The notes below the pieces were generated by a model that was not told the origin of the DNA, ran no database searches, and saw only the letters and a list, made by a program, of their open reading frames with translations. From the NCBI GenBank assembly GCA_949948775.1, contig CATLHC010000021.1, positions 1 to 40,386 on the forward strand: a stretch of 40,386 nt of DNA, read 5' to 3'. This DNA comes from an uncultured Oscillospiraceae bacterium (lineage in GTDB: Bacteria; Bacillota; Clostridia; Oscillospirales; Oscillospiraceae). Positions 7,282 through 15,978 of the stretch are shown here, piece by piece. Positions within the stretch are counted from its first letter, which is position 1. Each line of letters begins with the position of its first letter. The position numbers and the translations under genes are program-made.

Positions 7282-8535
7282 TTACGGCTGATCCAGCCGC
7301 GCTTCCAGTTTGGAGTAGACCAGCCGCTGGCTGGAATACAGCGAGTACCGCCCGCTGACCAGGAAGCTGAGGGCGCAGGCCAGGGCGAAGAACAGCAGGC
7401 CCTCCCCGCCGAACAGCTCGATGGCCAGGAAAATGGAGGCCAGGGGGCAGTTCACCACTCCGCAGAACAGGGCGATCATGGAGATAGCGGCCCCAAAGGC
7501 GGGGTCCAGCCCGAAAAGCGGCCCCACGGCGCAGCCGAAGGTGGAGCCGATGAACAAAGTGGGCACGATCTCCCCGCCCCGGAAGCCAGCCCCCAGGGTG
7601 AGGGCGGTGAATATCATTTTGAGCAAAAAGGCCCAGGGGACGCGGACCTGTCCCTCCACCGCCAGCTCGATGATGTGGCCCCCGGCGCCGTTGTAGTCGC
7701 CGCTGCCCTCAAGGACGGTGAGGAGGATGACCAGCGCCGCCCCCACCAGCGAGCGCAGGTACTGGTTTGGGATGTATTTTTTGTATAGGTGGCCCGCCTC
7801 GTGCATCAGCACGCAGAAGGCGATGGACACCAGCGCCGCCAGCACCGCCAGCGCCCCGCACTGGAGCAGGGAGACCGGCCCCAGCTGGGGCAGGCCCCCC
7901 AGATGGTATGCCTCGGCAGGTAAGCCCAGTGAGCGGGGGATGGCGTTGGCCACCAGCGCGGACAGCAGACAGGGGAACAGGGCGGCGTAGCGGAAGTGGC
8001 CCACGTTCACCACCTCCATGGCGAACACGGTGGCGGTGAGGGGGGTGCCGAACAGGGCGGAGAACAGCCCCGCCATGCCGCACTGGATGATGGTGTTGGT
8101 GTTCCGCTCCCCCAGGCGCAGCAACCGGCCAATGCCCGCCGAGATGCTGCCCCCGATCTGGAGGGCCGCCCCCTCCCGCCCGGCGCTGCCGCCGGTGAGG
8201 TGGGTGAGCACCGACCCCAGAAAGATCAGCGGGGCCAGCCGCACCGGGGGGCGCTCCCCGCCCCGGACGCTGGCGATGATCTGGTTGGTGCCGCTGTCGT
8301 TCTCCATCCCGGCGGCGCGGTAGCTGAACACGATGATAAGCCCCGCCAGGGGCATACAGAACAGCAGCCAGGGGTGGGTCCCCCGCAGGGCCGTGGCCTG
8401 GGCCACACACCAGGTGAACGCCGCCCCCGCCAGCCCGCAGGCCGCCCCCGCCAGCCCCGAGAGCACCAGCCATTGCCCAAGGGTCCGGAGGGTGGGCAGG
8501 ATGGCCTCCAGCCGCGCCTTGAGTTTTTCCGCCAT
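7282..8535 (-). CDS. ClC-family anion channel/proton antiporter, possibly fluoride-type
   Basis: 417 aa with about ten hydrophobic segments, the size of a bacterial ClC without CBS domains. The family's central motif is present as GGSAGREGAALQIGG, with the gating Glu in GREG, and the later motif as GFRGGEIVPTLFIGSTFG. The first anion-binding motif, usually GSGIP, reads NDSGTNQII here; departures at this position occur in fluoride-exporting CLC-F relatives, so the substrate may be fluoride rather than chloride (inference). No fluoride riboswitch is evident: the leader is only about 35 bases after an extended -10 (TGGTATAAT, 8579-8572). It is transcribed divergently from gap. Confidence 0.85.
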   Translation of the reverse strand: MAEKLKARLEAILPTLRTLGQWLVLSGLAGAACGLAGAAFTWCVAQATALRGTHPWLLFCMPLAGLIIVFSYRAAGMENDSGTNQIIASVRGGERPPVRLAPLIFLGSVLTHLTGGSAGREGAALQIGGSISAGIGRLLRLGERNTNTIIQCGMAGLFSALFGTPLTATVFAMEVVNVGHFRYAALFPCLLSALVANAIPRSLGLPAEAYHLGGLPQLGPVSLLQCGALAVLAALVSIAFCVLMHEAGHLYKKYIPNQYLRSLVGAALVILLTVLEGSGDYNGAGGHIIELAVEGQVRVPWAFLLKMIFTALTLGAGFRGGEIVPTLFIGSTFGCAVGPLFGLDPAFGAAISMIALFCGVVNCPLASIFLAIELFGGEGLLFFALACALSFLVSGRYSLYSSQRLVYSKLEARLDQP

Positions 8536-8571
8536 AGGGAGCTCTCCCCTCTCGCAAAATTCACAGACTCT

Positions 8572-8580
8572 ATTATACCA
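8572..8580 (-). promoter_or_regulatory. Extended -10 promoter of the ClC gene
   Basis: TATAAT on the minus strand (8577-8572) preceded by TGG, an extended -10. There is no good -35 at 17 bases; a TTGACA seven bases upstream is too close to serve. Confidence 0.5.
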
Positions 8581-8721
8581 GCCCTGTCAAGGCGGGGGGG
8601 ATTGCCGGTTTATGGGAAAAGAAGGACCAAAACCCCCACTTCTTGCCATTTTGCCGAAGCTGTGAGAAAAAAGTTTGAAAAATTTTTCACAATACCTCTT
8701 CCCTTTATGGTGCCGTTAGAG

Positions 8722-8727
8722 TATAAT
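8722..8727 (+). promoter_or_regulatory. -10 element upstream of gap
   Basis: TATAAT, 50 bases before the gap ribosome binding site, in an AT-rich stretch that contrasts with the surrounding sequence. The -35 is weak (TTCCCT at 17 bases). Confidence 0.5.
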
Positions 8728-8765
8728 AATACCGCGAGACCCAATCACCACCATAATTATATTAA

Positions 8766-9788
<1,023 letters not shown>

Positions 9789-9860
9789 TCTGCCCCTTTT
9801 GGTGAAAATCCGCGGCCTTTTCCGCCGGATTTCCGGCGGGAGGAGATCCCTTTGAACAAG

Positions 9861-9913
9861 AAAAATACGCTCCTTTTCGATGGCGTAAAGCCGCGGAAAG
9901 GAGCGTATTTTTA
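9861..9913 (+). terminator. Terminator after gap
   Basis: A 16-base perfect inverted repeat (AAAAATACGCTCCTTT at 9861-9876 and 9897-9912) with a 20-base loop. A-rich on one side and T-rich on the other, so it can work in both directions. Confidence 0.85.
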
Positions 9914-10046
9914 TGCTGCTGACCGGCCAGGGACCGAATTTACTTTTACCATGGGCGCCGAAAACGAAAGTATGTCTGTAAACGGATACCACCATGCTTC
10001 AAAAGGATTTAAAAATGAGATTCTCCCGAAAAAAATCACGATTAAC

Positions 10047-10068
10047 AATTCTCAAACAATTCTGAAAC
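10047..10068 (+). promoter_or_regulatory. Tandem 11-bp direct repeat, probable response-regulator site
   Basis: AATTCTCAAAC at 10047-10057 is followed directly by AATTCTGAAAC at 10058-10068. Two 11-base head-to-tail half-sites are the usual arrangement for OmpR/PhoB-type regulators. They abut the -35 region of the -10 element TATACT at 10090-10095, placed for activation of the operon that encodes such a regulator. Confidence 0.6.
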
Positions 10069-10126
10069 ATTACTCCAATTTAAGGCGGATATACTGTGTT
10101 CAAACGGGCGGAAAGGGGGACGCGCC

Positions 10127-10999
10127 ATGGAGCGGTGGAGAGTTATACTGAAAGGGCTGTTGTTTCCCGGCGGGGGCTGGGTCGCCCTGGCCGTCCTGTT
10201 GGGCGGAACCTCCCTGGCCCTGACCTTCCTGGTCTTTGGGGAGCGCAGCCCCTTTGCCTATGCGTCCTATGTGCTGTCCGCCTATGCCCTGACCGTCCTG
10301 GTGACCGCCGTGGCACCGCTGTTCCCAGCCGCCCGGCGGCTGATTCACCGCGTCCCCTTAGCCCACCGCTACATGACCGACCGCTATTTCAAGGTGCGCT
10401 CCGGATTGGTGCTTTCCTTTTTTATCAATCTGTGTTATGGTGGGTTTAAATTGGCCTGCGCGGTGCTGTACGCCTCCTTTTGGGAGGCCGCGCTGGCGTC
10501 CTATTACATCCTGCTGTGCGCGGTGCGGCTGTACCTCATCCGGCGGGTGCCGGCGGGGGCGGAGGGCCGGGACGTGGCGCGGGAGCTGCGGGATTACCGC
10601 GCCACGGGGGTTTTCCTGTTGGTATTGGACCTGGCCCTCAGCGTCATCGCCACCCAGATCGTCCGAGACGGCTATGGCAGCGATTACCCCGGCATGCTGA
10701 TCTATGTGGCGGCAATGTACGCATTCTACAGCCTGACCATCGCCATCGTCAACACAGTGCGGTACCGAAGATTCCACAGCCCCGTGCTGTCCGCCGCCAA
10801 GTCGGTCAACCTGACCACCGCACTGGTATCTCTCTTCAACCTGGAGACGGCCATGATCGCCCAGTTCGGCGCGGATCAGGTGTATTTCCGGTTGGTCATG
10901 ACGGCCTGCACCGCCTTTGCCGTGTGCGCCGTCGTGCTGGGCGCGGCGGTCTTTATGGTGATTTCCGCAACGCAAAGACTAAGGAGGCTTGCCCCATGA
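10127..10999 (+). CDS. Uncharacterised multi-pass membrane protein, first gene of a two-component operon
   Basis: 290 aa, function not recognised. There are about seven hydrophobic segments: residues ~18-37, 44-65, 95-115, 118-135, ~160-178, ~190-210 and a C-terminal helix near 258-282. A charged loop (RRVPAGAEGRDVARELRDY) lies in the middle. No transporter, protease or enzyme motif is visible. The stop overlaps the start of the response regulator (ATGA), so it is translationally coupled to the signalling genes and may be the sensed or regulated membrane component. Upstream, a tandem operator-like repeat lies at 10047-10068. Confidence 0.75.
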   Translation: MERWRVILKGLLFPGGGWVALAVLLGGTSLALTFLVFGERSPFAYASYVLSAYALTVLVTAVAPLFPAARRLIHRVPLAHRYMTDRYFKVRSGLVLSFFINLCYGGFKLACAVLYASFWEAALASYYILLCAVRLYLIRRVPAGAEGRDVARELRDYRATGVFLLVLDLALSVIATQIVRDGYGSDYPGMLIYVAAMYAFYSLTIAIVNTVRYRRFHSPVLSAAKSVNLTTALVSLFNLETAMIAQFGADQVYFRLVMTACTAFAVCAVVLGAAVFMVISATQRLRRLAP

Positions 11000-11667
11000 T
11001 CCATATTTTAGTGGTAGAGGACGACGCCGAGCTGAACCAGCTGGTGTGTACCTATCTCAGCGACTGCGGGTTTGAGGCCAAAGGCTGTCTGAATGCCCGC
11101 GACGCCTATGACGAGCTGTACAACAGCCTGTACGACCTCATTGTCTCAGACATCATGATGCCGGAGGTGGACGGCTTTGAGTTCGCCCGGACGGTGCGGC
11201 AGGTGAACCGCCGCATCCCCATCCTGTTTATGTCCGCCCGGGACGACCTGCCCGCCAAGCAGAAGGGTTTTCAGCTGGGCATTGACGACTACATGGTGAA
11301 GCCCTTCGAGCTGGACGAGCTGGCGCTGCGGGTGCGGGCGCTGCTGCGCCGGGCCAACATCGAGCTGGAACGGAAGATCACCGTGGGCAACCTGGTGCTG
11401 GACGCCGACGGCATGACGGCGGAGGTGGACGGAGAGGAGCTGAGCGTTACCACCCGGGAATTCAACATTCTTTACAAGCTGCTGTCCTATCCGAAGAAGA
11501 CCTTCACCCGGGCCCAACTCATGGACGAGTTCTGGGGGGTGGACAGCGAGGCCAGCCTGCGGGCGGTGGACGTGTACATTACCAAGCTGCGGGACAAATT
11601 CTCGGGCTGCGGCGGTTTTGAAATCAAGACGGTGCGGGGGCTGGGCTATAAGGCGGTGCTGAAATGA
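10996..11667 (+). CDS. OmpR-family response regulator
   Basis: 223 aa. The receiver domain has the acidic pocket EDD at 8-10, phospho-acceptor Asp52 (LIVSDIMMPEVDG) and the conserved Lys in YMVKPFE. The C-terminal winged helix shows TREFNILYKLLSYPKKTFTR and the closing VRGLGYKAVLK. AAGGAGG precedes the ATG. It overlaps both neighbours by four bases (ATGA), placing it in a tight operon with the histidine kinase that follows. It probably binds the tandem repeat at 10047-10068. Family similarity to regulators of cell-envelope responses is plausible but the signal is not identifiable. Confidence 0.93.
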   Translation: MIHILVVEDDAELNQLVCTYLSDCGFEAKGCLNARDAYDELYNSLYDLIVSDIMMPEVDGFEFARTVRQVNRRIPILFMSARDDLPAKQKGFQLGIDDYMVKPFELDELALRVRALLRRANIELERKITVGNLVLDADGMTAEVDGEELSVTTREFNILYKLLSYPKKTFTRAQLMDEFWGVDSEASLRAVDVYITKLRDKFSGCGGFEIKTVRGLGYKAVLK

Positions 11668-12731
11668 GGGGCCGCTTTCCGCCCATCCGGTCCAGCCGGT
11701 TCCCCATCGCGCTGTTCGGCATCATCCTGGCGGGGTTGATGCTGGCCTCCGGCATTCATATGGGCTTCATCGTTCTGCTGACCCGGCTGGAGCTGAGCGA
11801 CTTTGTCACGGTGAATATCCCTATCCTCTACTGGTGCCTCATCGCGGCGGGGGTGACCCTCCTGATCTCCCGGCTCACCCGGAGCACCTATGAAAAGCCC
11901 CTGAAGCAGCTGGCTCAGGCCGCCCGGCAGGTGGCGGGGGGCGACTTTTCCGTCTACGTCCCGCCCATCCATAGCCTTGATAAGCAGGACTATATGGACG
12001 ACATGATCCTGGACTTCAACAAGATGGTGGCGGAGCTGGGCAGCATCGAGACGCTGAAGACCGACTTTTTCTCCAACGTCTCCCATGAGATCAAAACGCC
12101 GCTGGCGGTCATTCAAAACACCGCCGCCCTGCTGGACGACGGGACGCTCACCCACCGGCAGGCGGAGTATGTGGGCACCATCAGCCGGTGCGCCCGGCGG
12201 CTGACGGACCTCATCACCAACATTCTCAAGCTGAACAAGCTGGAAAAACAGAACATCTGTCCTGTTCCCGAGCCCTATGATCTGTGTGGGCAGCTGGCGC
12301 AGTGCGCCCTGTTGTTTGAGACCCGTTGGGAGGAAAAGAACATTGAATTTGAGGCGGATATGGAGGATATGGCTGTCATTGAGGCGGACGAGAGCCTGCT
12401 GGAGCTGGTGTGGAACAATCTGCTGTCCAACGCGGTGAAGTTCACCCCGGCCGGCGGAACCGTCACCCTGCGGCAGAGCTCCACGGCGAATGGCGTGGAG
12501 GTGACGGTCTCCGACACCGGCTGCGGCATGGACGCCGGGACGCTGGAGCACATTTTCGATAAATTCTATCAGGGCGACGCCTCCCACGCCGCCGAGGGCA
12601 ACGGCCTGGGGCTGGCGCTGACGCTGCGCATCCTACGGATGGTGGGCGGGGACATCTCGGTGTCCAGCAGGCCGGGTGAGGGCAGCACGTTCATCGTGAG
12701 ACTGCCGCGATCAAGCAAAGAAGGGGAATAA
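11664..12731 (+). CDS. Sensor histidine kinase, partner of the regulator at 10996
   Basis: 355 aa. Two membrane helices (about 14-40 and 52-70) are joined by a very short external loop of roughly 12 residues, so it probably senses within the membrane or through a partner rather than by an extracellular domain. A HAMP-like linker follows, then the H-box SNVSHEIKTPLAV with His141 and the ATPase domain (N box WNNLLSNAVKFTP, G1 DTGCGMDAG, G2 GNGLGLAL). Short-loop kinases of this layout often pair with a membrane protein that does the sensing; the upstream 290-aa gene is a natural candidate (inference). Confidence 0.92.
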   Translation: MRGRFPPIRSSRFPIALFGIILAGLMLASGIHMGFIVLLTRLELSDFVTVNIPILYWCLIAAGVTLLISRLTRSTYEKPLKQLAQAARQVAGGDFSVYVPPIHSLDKQDYMDDMILDFNKMVAELGSIETLKTDFFSNVSHEIKTPLAVIQNTAALLDDGTLTHRQAEYVGTISRCARRLTDLITNILKLNKLEKQNICPVPEPYDLCGQLAQCALLFETRWEEKNIEFEADMEDMAVIEADESLLELVWNNLLSNAVKFTPAGGTVTLRQSSTANGVEVTVSDTGCGMDAGTLEHIFDKFYQGDASHAAEGNGLGLALTLRILRMVGGDISVSSRPGEGSTFIVRLPRSSKEGE

Positions 12732-12732
12732 A

Positions 12733-13269
12733 ATGAGCGAAATCAGAAAAGAAAGCACGCAGTTCATCGGTTACGAATACAAAGAGATCAGCGCCGTTGG
12801 GGAGCGCGCGGCGTTCTGCCTGGACTGCTATGAGAGCTTCGGCTGGACGGTGGATGAGCGGACTCAGGAGGGCGGACCCGCGTCCAAGGGTAAGATTGTG
12901 CTGAGGCGGGAGCGAAAAATTGTCAATAAGATGGAGCTGACCCGCCTGCAGCGCCATTTTGAGGCATGTATGGACGAGATCAGGGCACTGGAGAAATCCA
13001 AGACCACCAACGCCACCATCTGGGCCATCGTGGTGGGGCTGATTGGGACCGCGTTCCTGGCGGGGGCCACTTTCGCCGCCGTCCATGTGCCGCCGCTCTA
13101 TGGGTTGTGCGCCGTTTTGGCCGTTCCCGGCTTTGCCGGCTGGGCGCTGCCCTATTTTCTCTATCAGAAGCTGACCGCGAAGCGATCGAAAATCGTGGCG
13201 GAGCTGGTGGAACAGAAATATGATGAAATCTATGAGCTGTGCGGGCAGGGAAATAAGCTGCTCAGCTGA
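12733..13269 (+). CDS. Hypothetical protein with a central membrane hairpin, last gene of the operon
   Basis: 178 aa, function unknown. It has a soluble N-terminal region (residues 1-95) with aromatic and charged residues, two hydrophobic helices about 95-118 and 121-145, then a basic/acidic C-terminal helix (KRSKIVAELVEQKYDEIYELCGQ) likely to be a short coiled coil. It starts one base after the kinase stop and is followed by a strong terminator, so it belongs to the same transcript. It may be an accessory factor or target of the two-component system. Confidence 0.75.
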   Translation: MSEIRKESTQFIGYEYKEISAVGERAAFCLDCYESFGWTVDERTQEGGPASKGKIVLRRERKIVNKMELTRLQRHFEACMDEIRALEKSKTTNATIWAIVVGLIGTAFLAGATFAAVHVPPLYGLCAVLAVPGFAGWALPYFLYQKLTAKRSKIVAELVEQKYDEIYELCGQGNKLLS

Positions 13270-13271
13270 AA

Positions 13272-13310
13272 AGCCGCTCCCCATGGACAACCCACGGGGA
13301 GCGGTTTTTT
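13272..13310 (+). terminator. Terminator of the two-component operon
   Basis: CCGCTCCCC (13274-13282) pairs with GGGGAGCGG (13296-13304) and is followed by six T. From here to 13471 I see no further signal or plausible gene. Confidence 0.9.
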
Positions 13311-13471
13311 CAGTCAACACGCTGCGCTGCATGCGGCACGGAAAAAGTCAAATATTTTGTCAACAATCCGGCGGGAGCCTCTGGCCTGTTCAGTGATCAG
13401 GACAGACCGCACGGCGGGCGGAACTTATGAAGAATGTAGGCGTCATCACCGACGGGGGGGCGGCATGGCGG

Positions 13472-15160
13472 TCATTCGTCTGTTCCGCAGGGAGGAAATA
13501 CGACTGAAATGGTGCTGCCGCCGGTGTCGCTGCGCAGTTCAATGGCCGCGTGGTGGTACTGCGCGATATGTTTGACGATGGAAAGGCCCAGTCCGGTGCC
13601 GCCGGAGGCCTTTGACCGACTCTTGTCCACCCGGAAAAAGCGCTCAAAAATACGGTCCTGATATTCCGCCGGGATGCCGATGCCGGTATCCGCAACGGTG
13701 ACGGCGACACCCTGTTTTCCACCGGATACGGAGATATCCACGTGCCCGCCCTCGACGTTGTACTTGACGGCGTTGTCGCAGAGATTATAAATCATTTCGT
13801 ATAAAAAGCTGGGGACGCCGTCTATTTGGATGTGCTCCCCGGCGACGGAGATCTGGACGCGCTTTTTTGCCGCGCCGTCCCGCAGGGCGGCGGCCGCGCG
13901 CTCCGCCGTCTCCAGCAGGTCGACCGGCTCCTTCGGCGGCGCGGCCCCCTCGTCGAGCCTGCTCAGATGGATGATGTCGTCCACCAGCGCGACCAGCCGC
14001 GCCGCCTCCGTGTGGATGAGTTCGGCGAAGCGGGGGATGTCCTCCGGCCGGACCAGCCCGTTTTTCAGCAGCTCCGCGCTGCCGAGAATGGATTGCAGCG
14101 GAGTTTTCAGCTCATGGGACACATTGGCGGTGAACTCCCTGCGGCTGCGCTCCGCGGCGGCCTGTTCCGTCACGTCGAAGGCCAGCAGGGCCGCCCCGAT
14201 CACCAGTCCGTCCGATTCGATTCCGCTGACGTCAAACTGGAACTCCCTGTCGCTTCGCTTCGCCCGGATCTCGCTGTGCCCATCCTCTAGAGCCGTTTGA
14301 ATGGCGAGATACAGGCTGTGGTCCTTGTCAACCGTCAGGAAGCGCTGCCCATGGCAGGACGGCTCCACGCCGAAAATCCGCTGCGCCGCCGGATTGATGC
14401 TTAAAATCGTCCCGCCGTTGTCCAGCAGGACAAGCCCCTCCTTCATATGGCCGGTGATCTGCTCAAACTCGTCCGTTTTCTCCTGCAGGTTCCGGACTTG
14501 GGCGGAAATCTGCCGGCGCTGCTGATGGATTCGGCGCAGAAGGGGCGCCAACTCCTCATAGGCGTCGTTTTCCAGGGGATTCTCCAGGTCCAGGGAGTTG
14601 AGGGGACGGACAATCCGCTTTGCCATCCAGCCCGCCAGGGCGGCGGACAGGATAATGGCAAGCAGGCCGACCAGCAGGATCGGCTGGAGCATGGCCAGCA
14701 GCAGAACGGGCAGAGTGGCCTGGCTGACGGAAATGCGCAGCACCGTTGCGTTATTGAGCAGCCTGGCGTAATACAGCGTGCGCTGCGTCAGTGTGGCGGA
14801 GTAACGGACGCTGCGGCTCTCGCCCGCGGCGAACGCCTCCCGGACCTCAATGCGGTCCGCGTGGTTGTCCATCTGGCCGGCGGGGTCGACGGTGTCGAAA
14901 AGGACGGTCCCGTCCGGCGCGATCCAGGTCAGCCGGTAATCCGGCGTCCATGTGTAGCGGTAGTCGCGCAGGGTCAGCTTTTCAAGATAATCCTGTCCGC
15001 TTTCCTCCACCGCGTAGGCGGCAAGCCACAGCTCATCCTTCAGCTGCTTTTCCTGCACGGTCCCAAAATAATTGTATAGGCAGCCCATCACGATCACCAG
15101 GCTGGCCAGCAGCACGGCCGCCGAAGCGGCCAGGATAGAGCGAAATATTTTCTTCGTCAT
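13472..15160 (-). CDS. PhoR-like sensor histidine kinase
   Basis: 562 aa. Transmembrane helices are at about 8-32 and 149-176 around an extracellular sensor domain of ~115 residues. A HAMP linker (KRIVRPLNSLDLENPL) follows, then a PAS domain (about 235-335: GHMKEGLVLLDNGGTILSINPAAQ), H-box ANVSHELKTPLQS with His349, and the ATPase domain (NLCDNAVKYN, DTGIGIP, GGTGLGLSIVKH). The TM-HAMP-PAS-HisKA order is that of PhoR/WalK-type kinases. Its start overlaps the response regulator stop by four bases. The Na/Pi transporter and Pho-box-like site upstream point to phosphate sensing; WalK-like cell-wall sensing is the main alternative. Confidence 0.9.
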   Translation of the reverse strand: MTKKIFRSILAASAAVLLASLVIVMGCLYNYFGTVQEKQLKDELWLAAYAVEESGQDYLEKLTLRDYRYTWTPDYRLTWIAPDGTVLFDTVDPAGQMDNHADRIEVREAFAAGESRSVRYSATLTQRTLYYARLLNNATVLRISVSQATLPVLLLAMLQPILLVGLLAIILSAALAGWMAKRIVRPLNSLDLENPLENDAYEELAPLLRRIHQQRRQISAQVRNLQEKTDEFEQITGHMKEGLVLLDNGGTILSINPAAQRIFGVEPSCHGQRFLTVDKDHSLYLAIQTALEDGHSEIRAKRSDREFQFDVSGIESDGLVIGAALLAFDVTEQAAAERSRREFTANVSHELKTPLQSILGSAELLKNGLVRPEDIPRFAELIHTEAARLVALVDDIIHLSRLDEGAAPPKEPVDLLETAERAAAALRDGAAKKRVQISVAGEHIQIDGVPSFLYEMIYNLCDNAVKYNVEGGHVDISVSGGKQGVAVTVADTGIGIPAEYQDRIFERFFRVDKSRSKASGGTGLGLSIVKHIAQYHHAAIELRSDTGGSTISVVFPPCGTDE

Positions 15161-15831
15161 GGATTTCCCTCCAGCCGGTAGCCGACGCCGCGGACGGTCT
15201 CAATCATTGATCCGCAGCCGCCCAGCTTCTGCCGCAGCGTTCGGATGTGCATATCCACCGTCCGCGTCTCGCCGGTATATTCCGTGTCCCAGACGCTGGA
15301 CAGCAGGGTCTCCCTGGTAAACACAACGCCGGGAGAGGAGAGAAACAGCCGCAGCAGCTCAAATTCCTTCAGGGTGAGGGCGACCCGCACACCGTCCGCC
15401 GTGACGGTATGCTCCGCCAAATCAATGGTCAGGCCGTTCACAGCCAAACTGTTCCGCTCCTGCCGGGGGGTACAGCGGCGCAGCACCGCTTTAACGCGGG
15501 AGACCATCTCCATCATGCCGAAGGGCTTGACCAGATAGTCGTCCGCCCCCAGGTCGAGGCCGGTGACCTTGTCGTACTCCGCCCCCTTGGCGGTGGCCAT
15601 GATCACCGGGACGGCGGCGGTGGCCGCCTGCCCGCGCAGCCGCTTCAGAAGGGATATTCCGTCCTCGCCCGGAAGCATGATGTCCAAGAGAATCAGCTCG
15701 GGCAGCTCTGTCCGCAGGGCGGCGAACAGGCCCTCGCCGTCCGGAAAGCCTTTCGACTCAAATCCGGCGGCGTTCAGCGTATAGAGCATCAGACCCCGGA
15801 TGGCATCGTCGTCCTCCACACAAAAAATCAT
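15157..15831 (-). CDS. PhoP/PhoB-like response regulator
   Basis: 224 aa. Receiver with the EDDD acidic pocket at 6-9, phospho-acceptor Asp50 (LILLDIMLPGEDG) and Lys in YLVKPFG. The winged helix carries TLKEFELLRLFLSSPGVVFTR and ends RGVGYRLEGNP. GAGGAGG precedes the ATG. Translation of the kinase is coupled to it by ATGA overlap. A promoter lies at 15939-15967 and a strong hairpin stands in its leader. By context it likely binds the TTTACA repeats upstream of the Na/Pi gene. Confidence 0.92.
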   Translation of the reverse strand: MIFCVEDDDAIRGLMLYTLNAAGFESKGFPDGEGLFAALRTELPELILLDIMLPGEDGISLLKRLRGQAATAAVPVIMATAKGAEYDKVTGLDLGADDYLVKPFGMMEMVSRVKAVLRRCTPRQERNSLAVNGLTIDLAEHTVTADGVRVALTLKEFELLRLFLSSPGVVFTRETLLSSVWDTEYTGETRTVDMHIRTLRQKLGGCGSMIETVRGVGYRLEGNP

Positions 15832-15860
15832 AGGGACACCTCCTCAGCGGCGTTATCCAT

Positions 15861-15899
15861 ACCACCGCTGAGACCGGCGGAGCCGGTTTTAGCGGTGGT
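15861..15899 (-). promoter_or_regulatory. Strong hairpin in the leader of the PhoP-like gene
   Basis: A 39-base inverted repeat: ACCACCGCT pairs with AGCGGTGGT, and inside it ACCGGC pairs with GCCGGT around a three-base loop, with a symmetric 3x3 internal loop between the stems. No T tract follows, so it is not a simple terminator; RNA stability or control of the ribosome binding site about 20 bases downstream are options. Confidence 0.6.
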
Positions 15900-15938
15900 G
15901 TAACATCAGTAACAGGCTTTTGCGCGGCGATTGCTGAT

Positions 15939-15967
15939 ATCATATCATAATCGCTGTGGGCAATCAA
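15939..15967 (-). promoter_or_regulatory. Promoter of the PhoP-like/PhoR-like pair
   Basis: Read on the minus strand: -35 TTGATT (15967-15962), 17-base spacer, -10 TATGAT (15944-15939). It separates the regulators from the Na/Pi transporter gene, which ends 12 bp further upstream. Confidence 0.65.
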
Positions 15968-15978
15968 CGCCCGCCCCG

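Noticed and set aside
8536-8580. Fluoride riboswitch upstream of the ClC gene
   Set aside because: The leader after the -10 is too short and shows none of the expected pseudoknot elements.
9852-10151. 99-aa ORF with a TTG start and GGAGG upstream, between gap and the membrane-protein operon
   Set aside because: It runs through the gap terminator, the tandem operator and the promoter of the next operon, overlaps that gene, and has no recognisable protein features.
13311-13471. Possible small gene or terminator between the operon end and the PhoR-like gene
   Set aside because: Candidate frames have no ribosome binding site and overlap the kinase 3' end; no convincing hairpin with a T tract was found.
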